64,000 nucleotides of DNA from Akebia trifoliata (Eukaryota > Streptophyta > Magnoliopsida > Ranunculales > Lardizabalaceae), in contig CM030709.1 of assembly GCA_017979445.1 (NCBI GenBank), positions 2,046,001-2,110,000 of the forward strand, given 5' to 3'. The translations under genes and the position numbers were made by a program. The notes under the pieces were generated by a model. That model saw only the letters and a program-made list of their open reading frames with translations. It had not been told where the DNA came from and did no database searches. Shown here piece after piece: positions 1-12,234 of this stretch. Position 1 is the stretch's first letter; every line of letters begins with the position of its first letter.

Positions 1-3000
1 CCTTCTGTTGAAACATATGGGGTGCAAATTAAACCACTGTCTAGTTTTTCCTTTATGAAATGTCGATCCACTTCCACATGTTTTGTACGATCATGTTGCA
101 CTGGATTATGAGCAATATTGATGGCTGACTTGTTATCACAATACAACCTCATTGGACTGTCCCAGGTGATTTTAAGATCTTCCAGAATTATTTTGATCCA
201 TAGAAGTTCACAAATTCCTTGTGCCATTGCCCGAAACTCTGCCTCTGCACTTGATCTTGCTATAACCGGTTGCTTTTTACTTCTCCATGTAACTAGATTT
301 CCTCCTAGAAATGTACAATAACCGGATGTCGATCTTCTATCCACCACGGACCCTGCATAATCTGAGTCTGTGTATGCTTCCAAACGCAAGTTTGCTCTCT
401 TTTTAAATAAAATTCCCTTACCTGGACTACCTTTTAAGTATTGGAGGATGCGGTATATGGTTTGTAGGTGTATACTCTTAGGATTGTGCATGAATTGGCT
501 AACCACACTAACAGAATATGCTATGTCAGGCCTAGTATGAGAGAGGTAAATCAGTCTTCCAACCAAACGTTGATACATCCCTTTGTCTACAATCTCATCT
601 TCTGGAGCTTCACTTAGCCTATGATTTGCTTCTATCGGTGTCTCCATGGGCCTGCAACCTATTTTTCCAATTTCCTTGAGAAGATCTAGCACATACTTCT
701 GTTGTGAGACAAATATTCCTTTCTTTGAACGAGCAACCTCTATACCTAGGAAATACTTCAACTTGCCTAGGTCCTTTATTTCAAACTCTTCGGCAAGATG
801 TTTCTTGAATGCTCCTTCTTCCTTCGCATCATTACCAGTGACAATAATATCATCCACATATACCAGTAGTGCAGTTACTCCCCCAAAGGCCGAGTGTTTT
901 ACGAATAGAGTGTGATCACCTTGACTTTGTTTGTAGCCCATTCCTAACATTGTCTTTGTAAACCTTCCAAACTATGCTCGTGGAGATTGTTTTAACCCAT
1001 ACAATGCTTTCTTCAACCTGCATACCTTCTTATCTCCTGAATTGTCATCAAATCCTGGAGGCCTCACCATATAAATCTCTTCCTCTAGGTCTCCGTGAAG
1101 AAAGGCATTTTTCACGTCGAATTGGTGTAAACTCCAATCTAAGTTGGTTGCCAATGACAACAAAATCCTTACTGTGTTCATCTTAGCCACCGGTGCAAAT
1201 GTTTCTTCATAGTCCACTCCATAGGTCTGTGTATAACCTTTTGCAACTAACCTGGCCTTGTATCGTTCAAGTGATCCATCAGCTTTATACTTCAGAGAAA
1301 ACACCCATTTGCATCCAACATGTTTCTTTCCTTTGGGCAGCTCCACCAACTCCTAGGTTTTGTTCTTTGTGAGTGCATCCATTTCCACTTTCATAGCATG
1401 TCTCCATTCTTCTTTACTTAGGGCCTCGATAGTGTTTGTGGTATGGTTGTGGAGTTTAGATGGGTGAGAAAGCTTTTGTGTGATGGTGACACTTTTTCGA
1501 ATGACACAAAATGAGACAACGGATATTTTGTACAATTTCGGGTACCTTTTCTAACTGCAATGGGTAAGTCAAGATCATTTTTTTCAAAAACTTCAGAAGA
1601 CAAGTTGATGACAGGGATATCAATATTTACTTCATTTCCGAGAGTTGGTTCGGACGCTTGAGTTAGCTTCGGCTTAGCAGTGGAACCTCTCTTCCTTGAG
1701 TAAACTTGCAATGGTTTCGTGATAACTGATTCAATACAAGTATGTCCTGGGGTTATAGGTTCAAGCTGTCCAGCTTCGGGTTGTTTTGAAGGCTCAATTT
1801 GTTCTTGTTCAAGTTGTTTTGGTGGTTCAATTTCAGGCAAGGGAAATGGTGGAGTGTTTTGGGTTGGTGGTTGGCTAGCTTGAGCAGGAAAGTCCATTAG
1901 AAAGCTATGATCCCCTTGATCCTTATCTTCACTAGTAAGTGTCTCCCCCTGAAGAGAAGGTTGGAAAAAACTTTTACTTTCAACAAAAGTTACATCGGTG
2001 GATACAAAGATTTTGCGAGATGGTGGATGATAACATTTTGTAACCCTTTTGAGTTGAGGAATACCCCACAAAGACACACCTAAGAGCTCGAGGATCAAGT
2101 TTACTACGACCATGAGAATGAATATGAACAAACGAGACACATCCAAAAACTCGATGTGACAATTGATTGTGAGATGCAAAATCAGGAAAAAATTTGGAAA
2201 AGACCTCCAGGGACTTTTAAAATCAAGAACTCAAGATGGAGTACGGTTTATTAAGTGGGCTGATGTGAGAACTGCTTTACCCCATAAGTATTTGGGGACA
2301 TTCCGTTGGAATAACAGTGCATGAGTTGTTGACAAGAGATGGTCATTTTTCCTTTCTGCCACTCCATTCTGTTGGGGTGTATCTATGCAAGAGGATTCAT
2401 GTATTATCCCCTCTTTTTGAAAATATGGAGATAATACTTGATCAAAATATTCTCTTGTATTGTCAGATCTTATTTTTTTTCTTTTAACTCAAACTGATTT
2501 TTGACCATGTCATGAAAGATAGGAAGAACCATACAAATATCAGATTTTTGTTTTAGCAAAAAAAACCCATGTGACACGAGTACAGTCGTCAATAAACGTG
2601 ACAAACCATTTAGCCCCTGAAATATTTGAAATTCTTGACGGTCCCCAAATGTCACTATGGATTAATTGAAAAGGAAATGATGATTTTTTATTACTCAAAG
2701 GAAAAGAAACTCGTTTGTGTTTGGCAAACTCACAAATGTCACAATGAAATTCACGAATATCAATATTCTTAAATAAGGAAGGAAACATGACACTCAAAGT
2801 CCTAAAGGAAGGATGTCCAAACTGAAGGTGATAAAGTCAAATCTGGTCTTTTATTGGAGATTTTGTATCTGTCAACAAGGAAGATGGATTGTCAATACTA
2901 CAACTCTTATTTTTATTCTGTACATCAAGGTAATAGAGGCCACTGCTTTCCTTAGCATGCCCAATTGTCATCCCCGTAACTCGGTCTTGAAATATACAAG

Positions 3001-3592
3001 AGGTGGATGAAAAGGTCAAGTTACAATTCAAATCCTTTGTAAGATTTTGGACATAGACTAGATTTATTGTAAGTTTTGGAACGTGCAAAACATTTTTCAA
3101 AATTAATGAAAGACTTATGTGAATATCTCATTGACCTGCTACAGTAGCAAGTGACCCATCGGCCAATGTAATTTTTCTGTTACTAGAACATGGACTATAT
3201 GTGGAGAATATAAAGGAGCAATGAGTCATATGGTCAGTTGCTCCTGAATCAATGATCCAAGAGTCGAAATAGTTACTATCCGAGACACTAAAGGCATGAG
3301 AAGAAGAAACCATACTTGAATGTGCAAATGAACACATACCCGATGGTTTCTCCAAGGAGTTGAGAAGTGATCTTAGCCGTTCAATGTCTTTTTTGTTGAT
3401 CTCCTTGTTATTAGAATTCTCTTGAGCACCCGAGCCATCACTGCTGGTTTGTGCCAGATTAGCATGTAACTTTTGTTACCAATTCTGTTGCCAGTTTCTT
3501 GATCCTCCCACATTTCTACCAGAAAAGTTTTGTGGTCTCCCATGAAGTGTCACCATCACAGACTGATTAGTGGTTCCTGACTCTTCTGACAT
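1..3592 (-). pseudogene. Broken copia gag-pol polyprotein
   Basis: Recognisable pieces on the minus strand: a start at 3592 followed by only about 80 codons before the protease, so the usual gag domain is missing; aspartic protease with the D-S-G-A-T-D-H motif near 3240; integrase with an HSDIWGP block around 2680 and FIDDCTR around 2610; reverse transcriptase at 972-1349 with KARLVAKG and DVKNAFLHG; the YVDD active-site motif near 860; and RNase H from about 360 to the edge. Lesions include a stop near 3478, a frame change near 2037 at a run of four T, and TAG codons near 1354 and 975 where TGG (Trp) is usual in the family. It is non-functional as read. Confidence 0.88.
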
Positions 3593-3705
3593 CGTGAATT
3601 TAACAAAGATCACAAGGGAAAATAAATGGAGGGTAAAAACAGATGAACAACGAATAAGATGGCAAAAAAAAAAAAAAAAAAATCGATTCCTAGATATGAA
3701 CCTAA

Positions 3706-3717
3706 GGCTCTGATACA
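3706..3717 (-). other. Primer-binding site (initiator Met tRNA type)
   Basis: The minus strand reads TGTATCAGAGCC immediately inside the LTR. This matches the plant initiator-tRNA primer site TGGTATCAGAGCC except for one missing G. Confidence 0.75.
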
Positions 3718-4161
3718 TGTTAGAAACTGAATTTATTGAGAATTCTTTTATATCCATTACAAATGCCCTAATAGGGTATTTATAGACCAACTATCGTATT
3801 ACAAGAATATTCTAGAAAACTATACCAACTATCCTATTACAAGAATATTCTAGAAAACTATCCTATTGTGGAGGATTACAAGAATATTCTAGAAAACTAT
3901 CATATTGTAGAAGGTTACAAGAATGTTCTAGAAAGTCAAGAGTGATCAAGAATAATCAAGAAGAATATCCTATTTTCCTGAAATAAGCCTTGTAGATTTT
4001 TCAGCAGTTTGAGATATATCAATGTTTTCGAAATTCAAACTGATGACATGCCCCCCGATGTTGGTCTTCCCAGAGACAAATTGAGAATAACCTAAATGCA
4101 CTTATCATCAATCTCTTGCTAAAACCCTAGATTTCTACTTTAAAAGCTATTGTTCCCAACA
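3718..4161 (-). repeat. 5' LTR of the copia element
   Basis: On the plus strand the LTR runs from TGTTAGAAAC (3718) to CCCAACA (4161), giving TGTT/AACA ends and about 444 bp. The inner end is fixed by the adjacent primer-binding site. The outer end is inferred from the matching terminal bases. A TATAAATA box on the minus strand lies near 3777-3784. The middle contains short imperfect repeats of a TATCCTATT...GAATATTCTAGAAAAC unit. Confidence 0.7.
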
Positions 4162-4450
4162 TGGGCATTGGGGGTCGGCTAAACGTATTTTCTCTTAATA
4201 CATCAAATAAAAGTAACTCATTAAAGAAAAGGAAAAAAAAATAAAGGGAGAAGAAATCCAGTTTTTTTCTATTTTGTTTGGTTTAACAGTAGAAATCTTG
4301 AGTTTGAAAAGAAAAAAAAGGTAGATTATAATTTTTAATGTGCTTATTAGGCATGAGCAATTCTTTTCTCTCTATTTCTCCTCGATTTGGAGAGGAAAAA
4401 GCGAAGAAAAATTAACTTGTTTTTCTCTCCATTCTTTTTAGATCTATTAT

Positions 4451-4751
4451 TGTCACACCAACTTTTTACTAATGCCACACCAATTCTTATATAAATCATC
4501 AAAAAATTACATGTAGTTGGTGTGGCATTAGTAAAAATTGGTGTGGCGACAACAACTCTCTATTTTTTTTTCATCTACTAACTTAACAATCCAAACACAC
4601 TCAAATAACTCAAACACACCTAAATTCATTACATGTAGTTGGTGTGGCATTAGTAAAAAATGGTGCGGCGATAACAACTCTCGATTTTTTTTTTCCTTTG
4701 CTAACTTAACAATCCAAACACACTCAAATAACCCAAACACACCTAAATTCT
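4451..4751. repeat. 122-bp direct tandem repeat with inverted partner
   Basis: Two near-identical units start at 4507 and 4629, each with TAGTTGGTGTGGCATTAG near the start, a poly-T stretch and an AACACACCTAAATTC end. They differ at only a few bases. The beginning of the unit also occurs inverted at about 4451-4487, so the block can fold back. It may be a decayed MITE; no coding potential is credible. Confidence 0.7.
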
Positions 4752-4984
4752 CTGTCTTTCAAACCTCAAGGACAGATAGAGACAAGGAATTTTTAGGGGA
4801 AAAAAATGGAATAGTTTTGACATGAGATTATATATTATGTTTTAGGGAGGAAAAAGGGGGGGAGTAATCCATTATTTGGAAGACACGGGGGTATCTCAAA
4901 TATTCACCAAAATCTTTAGGGGTAAAAGAAAATACAAGCTTCACGCGGTGGCGCGTGGCGGTGCCCTTCTAAATTCTTGGCCTG

Positions 4985-4992
4985 GTTATAAA
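4985..4992 (+). promoter_or_regulatory. Candidate TATA box of NUP88
   Basis: TTATAAAC lies about 65 bp upstream of the proposed ATG at 5057. Spacing to the ATG is short, so the 5' UTR would be only a few tens of bases. This is inference only. Confidence 0.35.
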
Positions 4993-5056
4993 CATTGGCT
5001 TGTAGTTGTAGTAGTAGAAGAGAGGGAGTGAGAGTTGAGAAGAGGAAGACTAAGAC

Positions 5057-8000
5057 ATGAGATTTAACTTCGATATCCCTAAACAGATACAGAGGAAACC
5101 CTAGACCTTACACCTGCAAAACCAAAGGAAGCGCTTGAATGGGTGCCCCTTCAACACCACCCAGTCTTCACCACCACCACTACCAATACCAGTGGCGCCG
5201 CCTCTCGAACTCACAGCAACCTCATCGCTTGGGATGGAGCCTCTCGTCTCTACTTCTGGGATCTTGACAAACATTGCCTCCATCGTCTTTCCATTCGTTT
5301 GGGAGATCCCGAGCCCTCTTCGGTTGTGGCCGCATTGTCCTCCAAGGTCATCTCCCTCTCTCTCTCTCTCTCTCTCTCAATTGTTCAACTTTTAGGGTTA
5401 GGGCACATTAGCCGATTCAGCTGAGAAAGAATCTCGAAATTATTCGGATTGAAGTTCGGGTAGGGTTATGTTGGATTTCATAATTATGTTTGTGAGATTT
5501 GTTGTAATAAGGGGCCTAGGTTTCTTAGGTCTGAAGTTCATGGCTGTTCCAGCCATTTGAGTCTCAAAAACTCTAATTTCACTTATTATAACACTCAAAT
5601 CCTATCTTAAATTTAATTTCAAGGAAGGAAGGTAATCGGTGCAAATTGTCACGGAGTAATCAAGTTAGAACATGGTTTTAAAACTTGGTTTTGTGTCTCA
5701 TCTTGTCCATGCCAGATACTGAGTTGTCTCAGACGAGTTTTCTGATACGTTAGAGACGGTTCGTCCACAAATTTGAAAAACGAACGTGGGGCATTAAATC
5801 TCGTTTGAAAAATTGACTTGTACGTCCGTCTCATTCATGCCTGATACTGAGATGACTTGGATGATGCGTCTCGGTATCGGACGAGTTTTGAAACAATGAG
5901 TTAGAATCGATGGTGCCTTTATCATACGTTTTTATTGATTATATTTCATATCTTGATCCAGCCATGTAGTTGATAATTCCAATAAATTTACAGGTATTGC
6001 AACCTGACGTTCCGGTGAACTTTGTGGTCAGCAACATTTCCATCAATAGAAATGGAACCGCAATTATCCTTTCTGGTTTGGATGGTTTATGTGTCATGTA
6101 TCTGTATGGAAGAACTTCGAAAAAGGATAATGTCATTATCTGTCGGTATGTCGATGTGATCATGTTATATGCTTCAGGCTGTTAATTCTTCCAACTCAAG
6201 AGTCTTATTATGCCTTGTTATTTTCAATCTATTTTCAGGACTGTTTCAGTTGGTTCTCGATTTTATTTTGATGACAAAAATTCCATACGGACTTTACAAA
6301 CTTCATGGCACCCTTACAGCGATACTCATTTGGGGATCCTTTCTTCTGATTCAGTTTTCAGGTACTCTTTTCTTCCATGAGAAACTAATGATGTATGAGG
6401 ATTAAGATCACTACAATTTTTTTTTTCAACTGTGTAAGAATAGCCGTGTTTCTAATTCATATTCTAGTATTTTTTATTTTTTATCCATGGGAGATTGATT
6501 GTTAATGAATTTATTTAGATGTTGAAGTTGTTTTGGTTGTTAACAGTTAATAAATATTGGAATATTTTTTTTTTTCTTTTATGGAACTTATTCTTTTTTT
6601 TGAAAAGTATAATATATTGATGAAAAGAGGGAAAACACAGAACAAGGAGGCCGAGGTAGCCTCCAAAAAAGAAAAAGAAATGAAAGCTAATACATCAGTG
6701 ATTACATAAGGAGTTCCATCTAAAAACAAAGTCATCAAACGTAGTCCCTATGGAACTTATTCTTGTTACCAATTGTTAAATTACATGGATCAAAGTAAAA
6801 TAGAAGAATATTAATTAGAGAAGAAACGAAAATAAAAGAAGTAGATGAGAGAAATAAAGATGATCGAGGAAAAAGGATAGTGTGTGGGTGAAATTTGGAA
6901 TTGATATCTTATGTTAAAAAGTTACTATCTGCAAGAAAGATTTGGATAATAATGGACATGATGTAGTTTGCACTCAATAAACCTTATCTTTTTTTGGTAC
7001 TTGTGTTGTCTATCAACATAGCTGGAAATTTTACTGGCTCACCATTCGCATCAATTTATTTTCATTGTTTCCTTATATTCACCCGATAGAACTATTTTTC
7101 CATCGATAATAAATAGATTTATTTTTTAGCTTTGGATATTCATAATTGGTATTAAATTTTTTTAATGGTAGAAACATGTGTAATGTGTTTTGGTTGAAAC
7201 TTATTTTCTACCATCTTATTTGCAGACTGTTTGATTTGTCCTCTGATCTAGAGAAGCCAGAGCAAGAATATTATTTGCAGCCAATGGAGCCTGGTAGATG
7301 CAGCAATGCTGCATCGATCTGCGCGGTGGGCTTTTCATTTGGAGGTGAACACTTGTGGGACAGATTTACTGTGAGTTTAGTTTCCTTTCTTGGTGTTTTT
7401 TCGTTTTGTTGTAGCTATTTAGCAGTCATTTTTGTTTTTAATGATCAGAATGTAGTTATCGATTTCCATAGTTCGTTTTGATGAAATTATTTTCAAAATC
7501 TGTTGGCCATCTTTAAGACATCTCTATCTCTAAAATTTATCATGATATCATTAATACAATTAAATTTTCTACCTAAGAAAAGCTGATGCCTCTAATAAAA
7601 TTTCTATTTACTTATCAGAATGATCTTCTTCTGGACTTAAATCACATTTTTTAGGTCTGCTGGTGCTGATGGTGCCATCCTGGGCTTTCTAACCTCTCTT
7701 ACTGCCTCTGGGCATATCTTGTAAATTATCACTATCTTTTAAAGTCCTTTATTAGGCTTCCCAAATTATGTTGTTTCTGTCTGTAGTTGCTTTTATGCCA
7801 CTAAAATACTGGTCTGTTGATTATGTGATAGGTATTAGGATTAGAGCTATGTTATAGTGATGACATTATTATGTCATACTTTCAATTAATGGTCTTTCTG
7901 TATTTTGTAGGTATTTATTTTATTTAGTGATGGTTTGATCTACATCCTCTGCCCAGTTGTTCCTTTTGGAAGGTAGTCTTGCATTCTCATATTATTCTTT

Positions 8001-11000
8001 GCCGTGAAGATTTTACTGGCTGTATTTTCACTGAAGGAAATTGACATTGGCAGTACAGTGCATCATATGGATGGTCTACCAATGGCATATTGGCATTCTT
8101 TACCTACATGGAATGAAGAAGGATCCATCGTTCACACCTAGGGTTTCGACATCTAAAAATGTATAGGTGTCTTAACACCTAAAAATTGGCCTGAATTGAT
8201 TGCAAGTCACTGATGTCTTGCACTCTTTTGGATGATTAAGAAAAAGTTCGAAATGGATGGCTAATAGGGCATAAAATGAGTCGGATTTTATCTGAAATCC
8301 GAGTGATCCATTTACGAATTTAGCTGGTTTGGACCCTTGGAGTAGATCAGAATAAAAATGGGTTGAATATGGGTTAATATCCTTTGGTCTGGGTTGGATC
8401 CGGATCAGAAAAGTATCCATTCCTATATCCCCCTAGATCCGAATGATAAATTGCTTTGAAAATTATGTATTTATGTTTTTTCAAAATATCTTTCTTCAAC
8501 TACTTTAATATAACATGAATTCTTATACAATAAAAGAATTATAATGGTTAAATAGAATATTATAGCAATTAGAAGAGAAATATAGAAAAAAAAAATTTGT
8601 TGAATGGTTTGAAATTATCTGATCTAATAGACCCAAATCAGGTAATTCGGTTGGGTCAGATCTGGGTATAGTGAAAGCAAAATGATTTAGATAATAGGAT
8701 CCAAGTCGTATTTGGATACGGATCCGAATAAAATATATGGGTCAGGATATGTATATACTCAGATCCGAGCTGAACATGACCCATTTTAAGCCCTAATGGC
8801 TAACATTATGGCATCTTGTAGATTTTTATATTTTGAGTGGCCCATCTGATGGTGCAACCGTCCCCCTGCCAAAGGATATATAACATTTTAAGCCCTAATG
8901 GATATGTTGTTGGTACCCCTTGCCATCCAAAGGATATATATAGATTTGCTTCTTGTCTAATACTCTTTCTTGGTTTAGAGCAACTGAAAATCAAGTTTGT
9001 TTATTTGGTGACAGTGTCTACAGTTGGGAATCTATCGGGGAAATATATAATGATGCACACACATTTGGGTTGAAATCATCTAACATGAGAGCTGTTAGTA
9101 ATTCTAGTCTGGCTATCGCTTGGTTAGAAGCAACATTTCCTGAATTAGTTCATCAAGCAGGCGAAGGAGGCAATTTATTGGCACTGATGGCCCATCCGTA
9201 TGCACCGTTTGATGCTTCCCTTTCTCTGCAGGTATTATTCTTATTGCACTTGCTCCAGTCGATCTTCTATTATCATCAAAATTGGATATAATCATATCAC
9301 ACATGATTGATTATTTTTTTTTTGGCTGAATCACTTGTCATTTTTTTTACCATCAAAATATATCTGATAATTTGAGAGATTCCAAGCACTGAATCTGGTT
9401 AACTTCGCAATGAGGAGATCTTCTACTTGAGTCTAATTTAGTGGTGGGCTTCCCCCAGAGTGCCCAATTAGAAGATCGTCATATTCATTTTAGGCTAAAG
9501 TTACTCATATTTGCAGAACTTCGAGAATTCTTCTGCCATCTCAAAGGAACCAACAATCTTCTTCATTTTTGTTTTAATTTGCAGGGGCCACTCCGTAAGG
9601 TATGTCGTGATGAGGAAGATGAAGATAATGAAGTCCAGGGAGCAGAATGCGAAGGTCGAGCAGTGGGTTTTCTTTATAATTCAATCAGCAAAGACTCACT
9701 TCTGGTGACTGCCTGGAGCAGTGGGCAGTTGCAAATAGATGCCCTAGCTGATGAGATTCAACCAGTTTGGAATGTTGGTAGCCAACCTCGTCTATGTGTC
9801 GATTCTCATGACCATATCCTTGGACTTGCCATGATTTGTGAGGCAAACCCAGCTGAGCTTGCTATTGTAAAGCTCAGTCAACCACCTGATCATTCTGTTT
9901 GGTTGGGAAATCCACCCCCTTTGCTGAGGCTGGCTGTCGTGGATTTAGCTTTACCGAAAAACACAGATAGTGATTGTCTTCTTTCTATGTTTCCTGATCC
10001 CCTCATCCCAGAGAGAATATACTGTCTGCATGGTGGTGGAATAGACTCGATTGTTTTGCAGTTTCTCCCATTTACGAGTCAGACAAGTGGGAAGGATGAG
10101 ACCATGAGAGCTCCTTCTGTGTATCCTGTTTTGAGTACATGGCAGGGTAACAGCTGCTCTCCATCCCCTCTTTGTGGATTTGTAGCACTAGCGGATTCAT
10201 TTGGATATTCATGGGTTGTGGGTGTTACCTCCTCTCGAGAATGCATGCTGCTAGAGATGAAGGATAGGAATGTGTTGAATGTCCTTCACGTTGATGGGGA
10301 GAAGAAGCTCATTACCTTGGAGGAGTTCACAGATATGGACACTCCAGATATTATAAGCAAGGAACTCCTTAGTGGCCCTAAGGTGGTTCTTGCTCCTCAG
10401 GCCTCACCAAATCTACGCTCTGTTATGGCTGATTCCATCGAAGGCCGATCAACTCTTCACCAGTACTTCAAACTCTTCCATGAAAATTACGTGGAGTATG
10501 CTCATAAGGTAATGATTCTCTATAAGCAATTTATAATTTTTGTTATATTATACTTTTTTATAAGTATTTTTCTTTACAATTTTTTCATAAATAATATTTT
10601 AGTGGAAGTTTACTATTCACCAATATATATATTTTTTTTTTTTCCAAAATCTCGCATTTTTATACCAAAAGCTTGACTATTTAGGTCAAAATTCACCATT
10701 CACCGAAATATTTTATGAAATGAGTTGTGATCACCGAATATTTACAAAATGAAACTGTCGGTTAAAATTCGTGTTGGACCTAATATTATGAAATTATTTC
10801 TGGTTTGATTGGTATGCAATATGCATAGTCACCTTACTAAAGTTGCATTCCTTGTGTTCTATCTCGGTCCATATTTCGATACCCCTGATTTCTATGGCGT
10901 TCCTCTATGGTTATACTATTACATTTACTCCTTTTTTGGTCATATCAACTAATACTACATTATCCGGTAACAACATACACTAAGGAATATACTAAAGCTG

Positions 11001-11699
11001 ATATATCTTGCATTGAAATATCAGCTATTTAACAGATTTCTTGATATTTTATATGTTTTTGTCTATACACAAGGTCTGGTTTGAACTCAAACATCATGGG
11101 ACTTTTCTGAAGAGAACCATAGATTTTCAGCATGCTCGTTTACGTGAGGCACAACAGAAGCTGCTTAATGTTGAAGAGAAGCAGTCAAGCTTAGAGGATC
11201 GGATGAATCGTGCAGTTCATGTCCACGGACTCCTGGAACAGCGTCTGCAGACCTTGAGAAACTTGCCTGGCATCCAAAAGAAACCACTATCAAGAGCAGA
11301 GCGGGAGTTCAAGTCTGAGCTTGGTATTTTAAAATATATTTTATTCATTTTAAATCAATTTATGTAGCTTGTCTGGATTCAGCATCTATCAGACCCCATT
11401 TAATATCTCCACTTGACTGCCCTGCAGATAGATTTACAGGACTGGATCTGGATGCTCTGCGCTCCACCATCGATGCTTTAAATGCAAGGTTGAGAAAGTA
11501 CACACATTCCCCACAAGGTAATAATGCGTCAAACACACCAAGACAAATAATACGAGGGAGGAGGAAGAATTGCATTCCAGATACCCAAATTTCCCATCTG
11601 AGATCAGCTATTACAAAGCTTTCATTGGTCAATAGTGAGAATACAAAAAAGGTTAGACTTGTTGAATCTGCACTGAAGAGCAAGGAGAGTAACAATTGA
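5057..11699 (+). CDS. NUP88: Nuclear pore protein NUP88 / MOS7
   Basis: Plant homologue of nucleoporin NUP88, known in Arabidopsis as MOS7, which keeps defence regulators such as EDS1 and NPR1 in the nucleus. Exons: 5057-5346, 5994-6145, 6239-6361, 7226-7370, 7911-7972, 9015-9231, 9585-10508, 11074-11323, 11428-11699. All junctions are GT-AG and phases agree. The sum is 2435 bp, one short of 812 codons, so the protein would be 811 residues; the Arabidopsis protein is about 810. Recognisable blocks are AWDGASRLYFWD in exon 1, HLGILSSDSVF in exon 3, GEHLWDRFTVFILFSDG across exons 4-5 and GNPPPLLRLAVVDLALP in exon 7. Exons 8-9 encode the Glu/Lys/Arg-rich coiled-coil tail that ends in KKVRLVESALKSKES. 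Exon 1 has one base missing near 5081-5083, which puts MRFNFDIPK out of frame with the rest. Either this is a sequencing error or the copy starts downstream. Identity is very secure; integrity is uncertain. Confidence 0.93.
5354..5379 (+). repeat. (CT)n microsatellite at start of NUP88 intron 1
   Basis: A run of about 12 CT units begins within ten bases of the exon 1 donor (AAG|GTCATC). A pyrimidine-rich run so close to a donor is unusual and could affect splicing. Confidence 0.85.
5668..5905. repeat. Foldback-like repeat in NUP88 intron 1
   Basis: The segment starts AACATGGTTTTAAAACTTGG and ends ACGAGTTTTGAAACAATG, so its ends are inverted. Inside are repeats of GATACTGAG...GTCTC...ACGAG. 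Related sequence is seen at about 47830-48245 and near 48930-49330. It is probably a non-autonomous transposon family; its class is not determined. Confidence 0.5.
6580..6764 (-). mobile_element. Short LINE/retroposon 3' end in NUP88 intron 3
   Basis: An insert at 6596-6748 is flanked by identical 16-bp copies of TATGGAACTTATTCTT (6580-6595 and 6749-6764). Its left end is a T-run, that is, a poly-A tail on the minus strand. A long target-site duplication plus a tail marks target-primed retroposition of a 5'-truncated LINE or a SINE. Confidence 0.8.
8257..8803. mobile_element. Non-autonomous hAT element in NUP88 intron 5
   Basis: The element runs 8265-8795 (531 bp) and is flanked by a perfect 8-bp duplication ATGGCTAA (8257-8264 and 8796-8803). 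Terminal inverted repeats are TAGGGCATAAAATG and, from the other end, TAGGGCTTAAAATG. The 8-bp duplication and TAGGG ends are hAT hallmarks. The interior is rich in GGATCCGAAT-like motifs and has no transposase frame. A second CATTTTAAGCCCTAATGG fragment occurs at about 8883-8900. Confidence 0.85.
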
Positions 11700-12234
11700 A
11701 GACCCACAATTTTGATCCGAGTTACATGGCCAATAGATCTGATTTTTATCACTCATCAGAAGAAGGGGAAGTGGTTTGTGAATCTATAGGGGTAGTTTGC
11801 TGCAGTAGGCGCAATTCCGAGTATTTGTAGTTCGACAAATGAATTTCAGAGGCAGCTTCTGAAAATCTGATTATTTGTGAGGTTAATTTTATATGTTCTG
11901 TAATTGCAAATGAGTATAATAGAAATCAAGATCATAGTTAGTCTGATTATTTGTGTTTGTATTAATAACTCAAAATCTGCATCGACAATGTTGATATTTC
12001 GAAACTAAAAGAGGCTAAGTGAGCTGGGGATAATTCTAATTTTATATTGTGATTGAACCTCTGCCTAGTGTTACGGAAAACTGAAAAGATGTCAGTGTGT
12101 TAATCATGTTAAAAGTTCTTGCTGTGATAGGTAGAAATAGGGAAATTGTAGCGTATGGTGCCCACATTGCATCTTTCATCTCAACTATTGGTGTATGGTA
12201 TGGAAGGTCGTCGGGTGCGTAAATGATTATACTA

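Larger units (their letters stand above)
1..4161 (-). mobile_element. Ty1/copia LTR retrotransposon, 5' part, decayed
   Basis: Read on the minus strand, the order is LTR (4161-3718), primer-binding site, short gag remnant (from 3592), protease, integrase, reverse transcriptase, then RNase H cut by the left window edge. Protease before integrase before RT is the Ty1/copia order. Stops and frame changes interrupt the polyprotein, so this copy cannot be autonomous. The 3' LTR lies outside the window, so target-site duplication and LTR-LTR age cannot be judged. The element sits about 0.9 kb upstream of NUP88 in the opposite orientation. Confidence 0.9.

Noticed and set aside
118..915. Plus-strand frames within the copia region (for example 118-321 and 646-915)
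   Set aside because: They are antisense shadows of the reverse transcriptase/RNase H frame on the minus strand.
4538..4825. 95-codon frame with repeated protein sequence
   Set aside because: The repetition comes from the 122-bp DNA tandem repeat, not from a real repeat protein.
11360..11752. 130-codon minus-strand frame over the NUP88 last exon
   Set aside because: It overlaps the conserved coiled-coil exon in antisense and spans an intron; no domain recognised.
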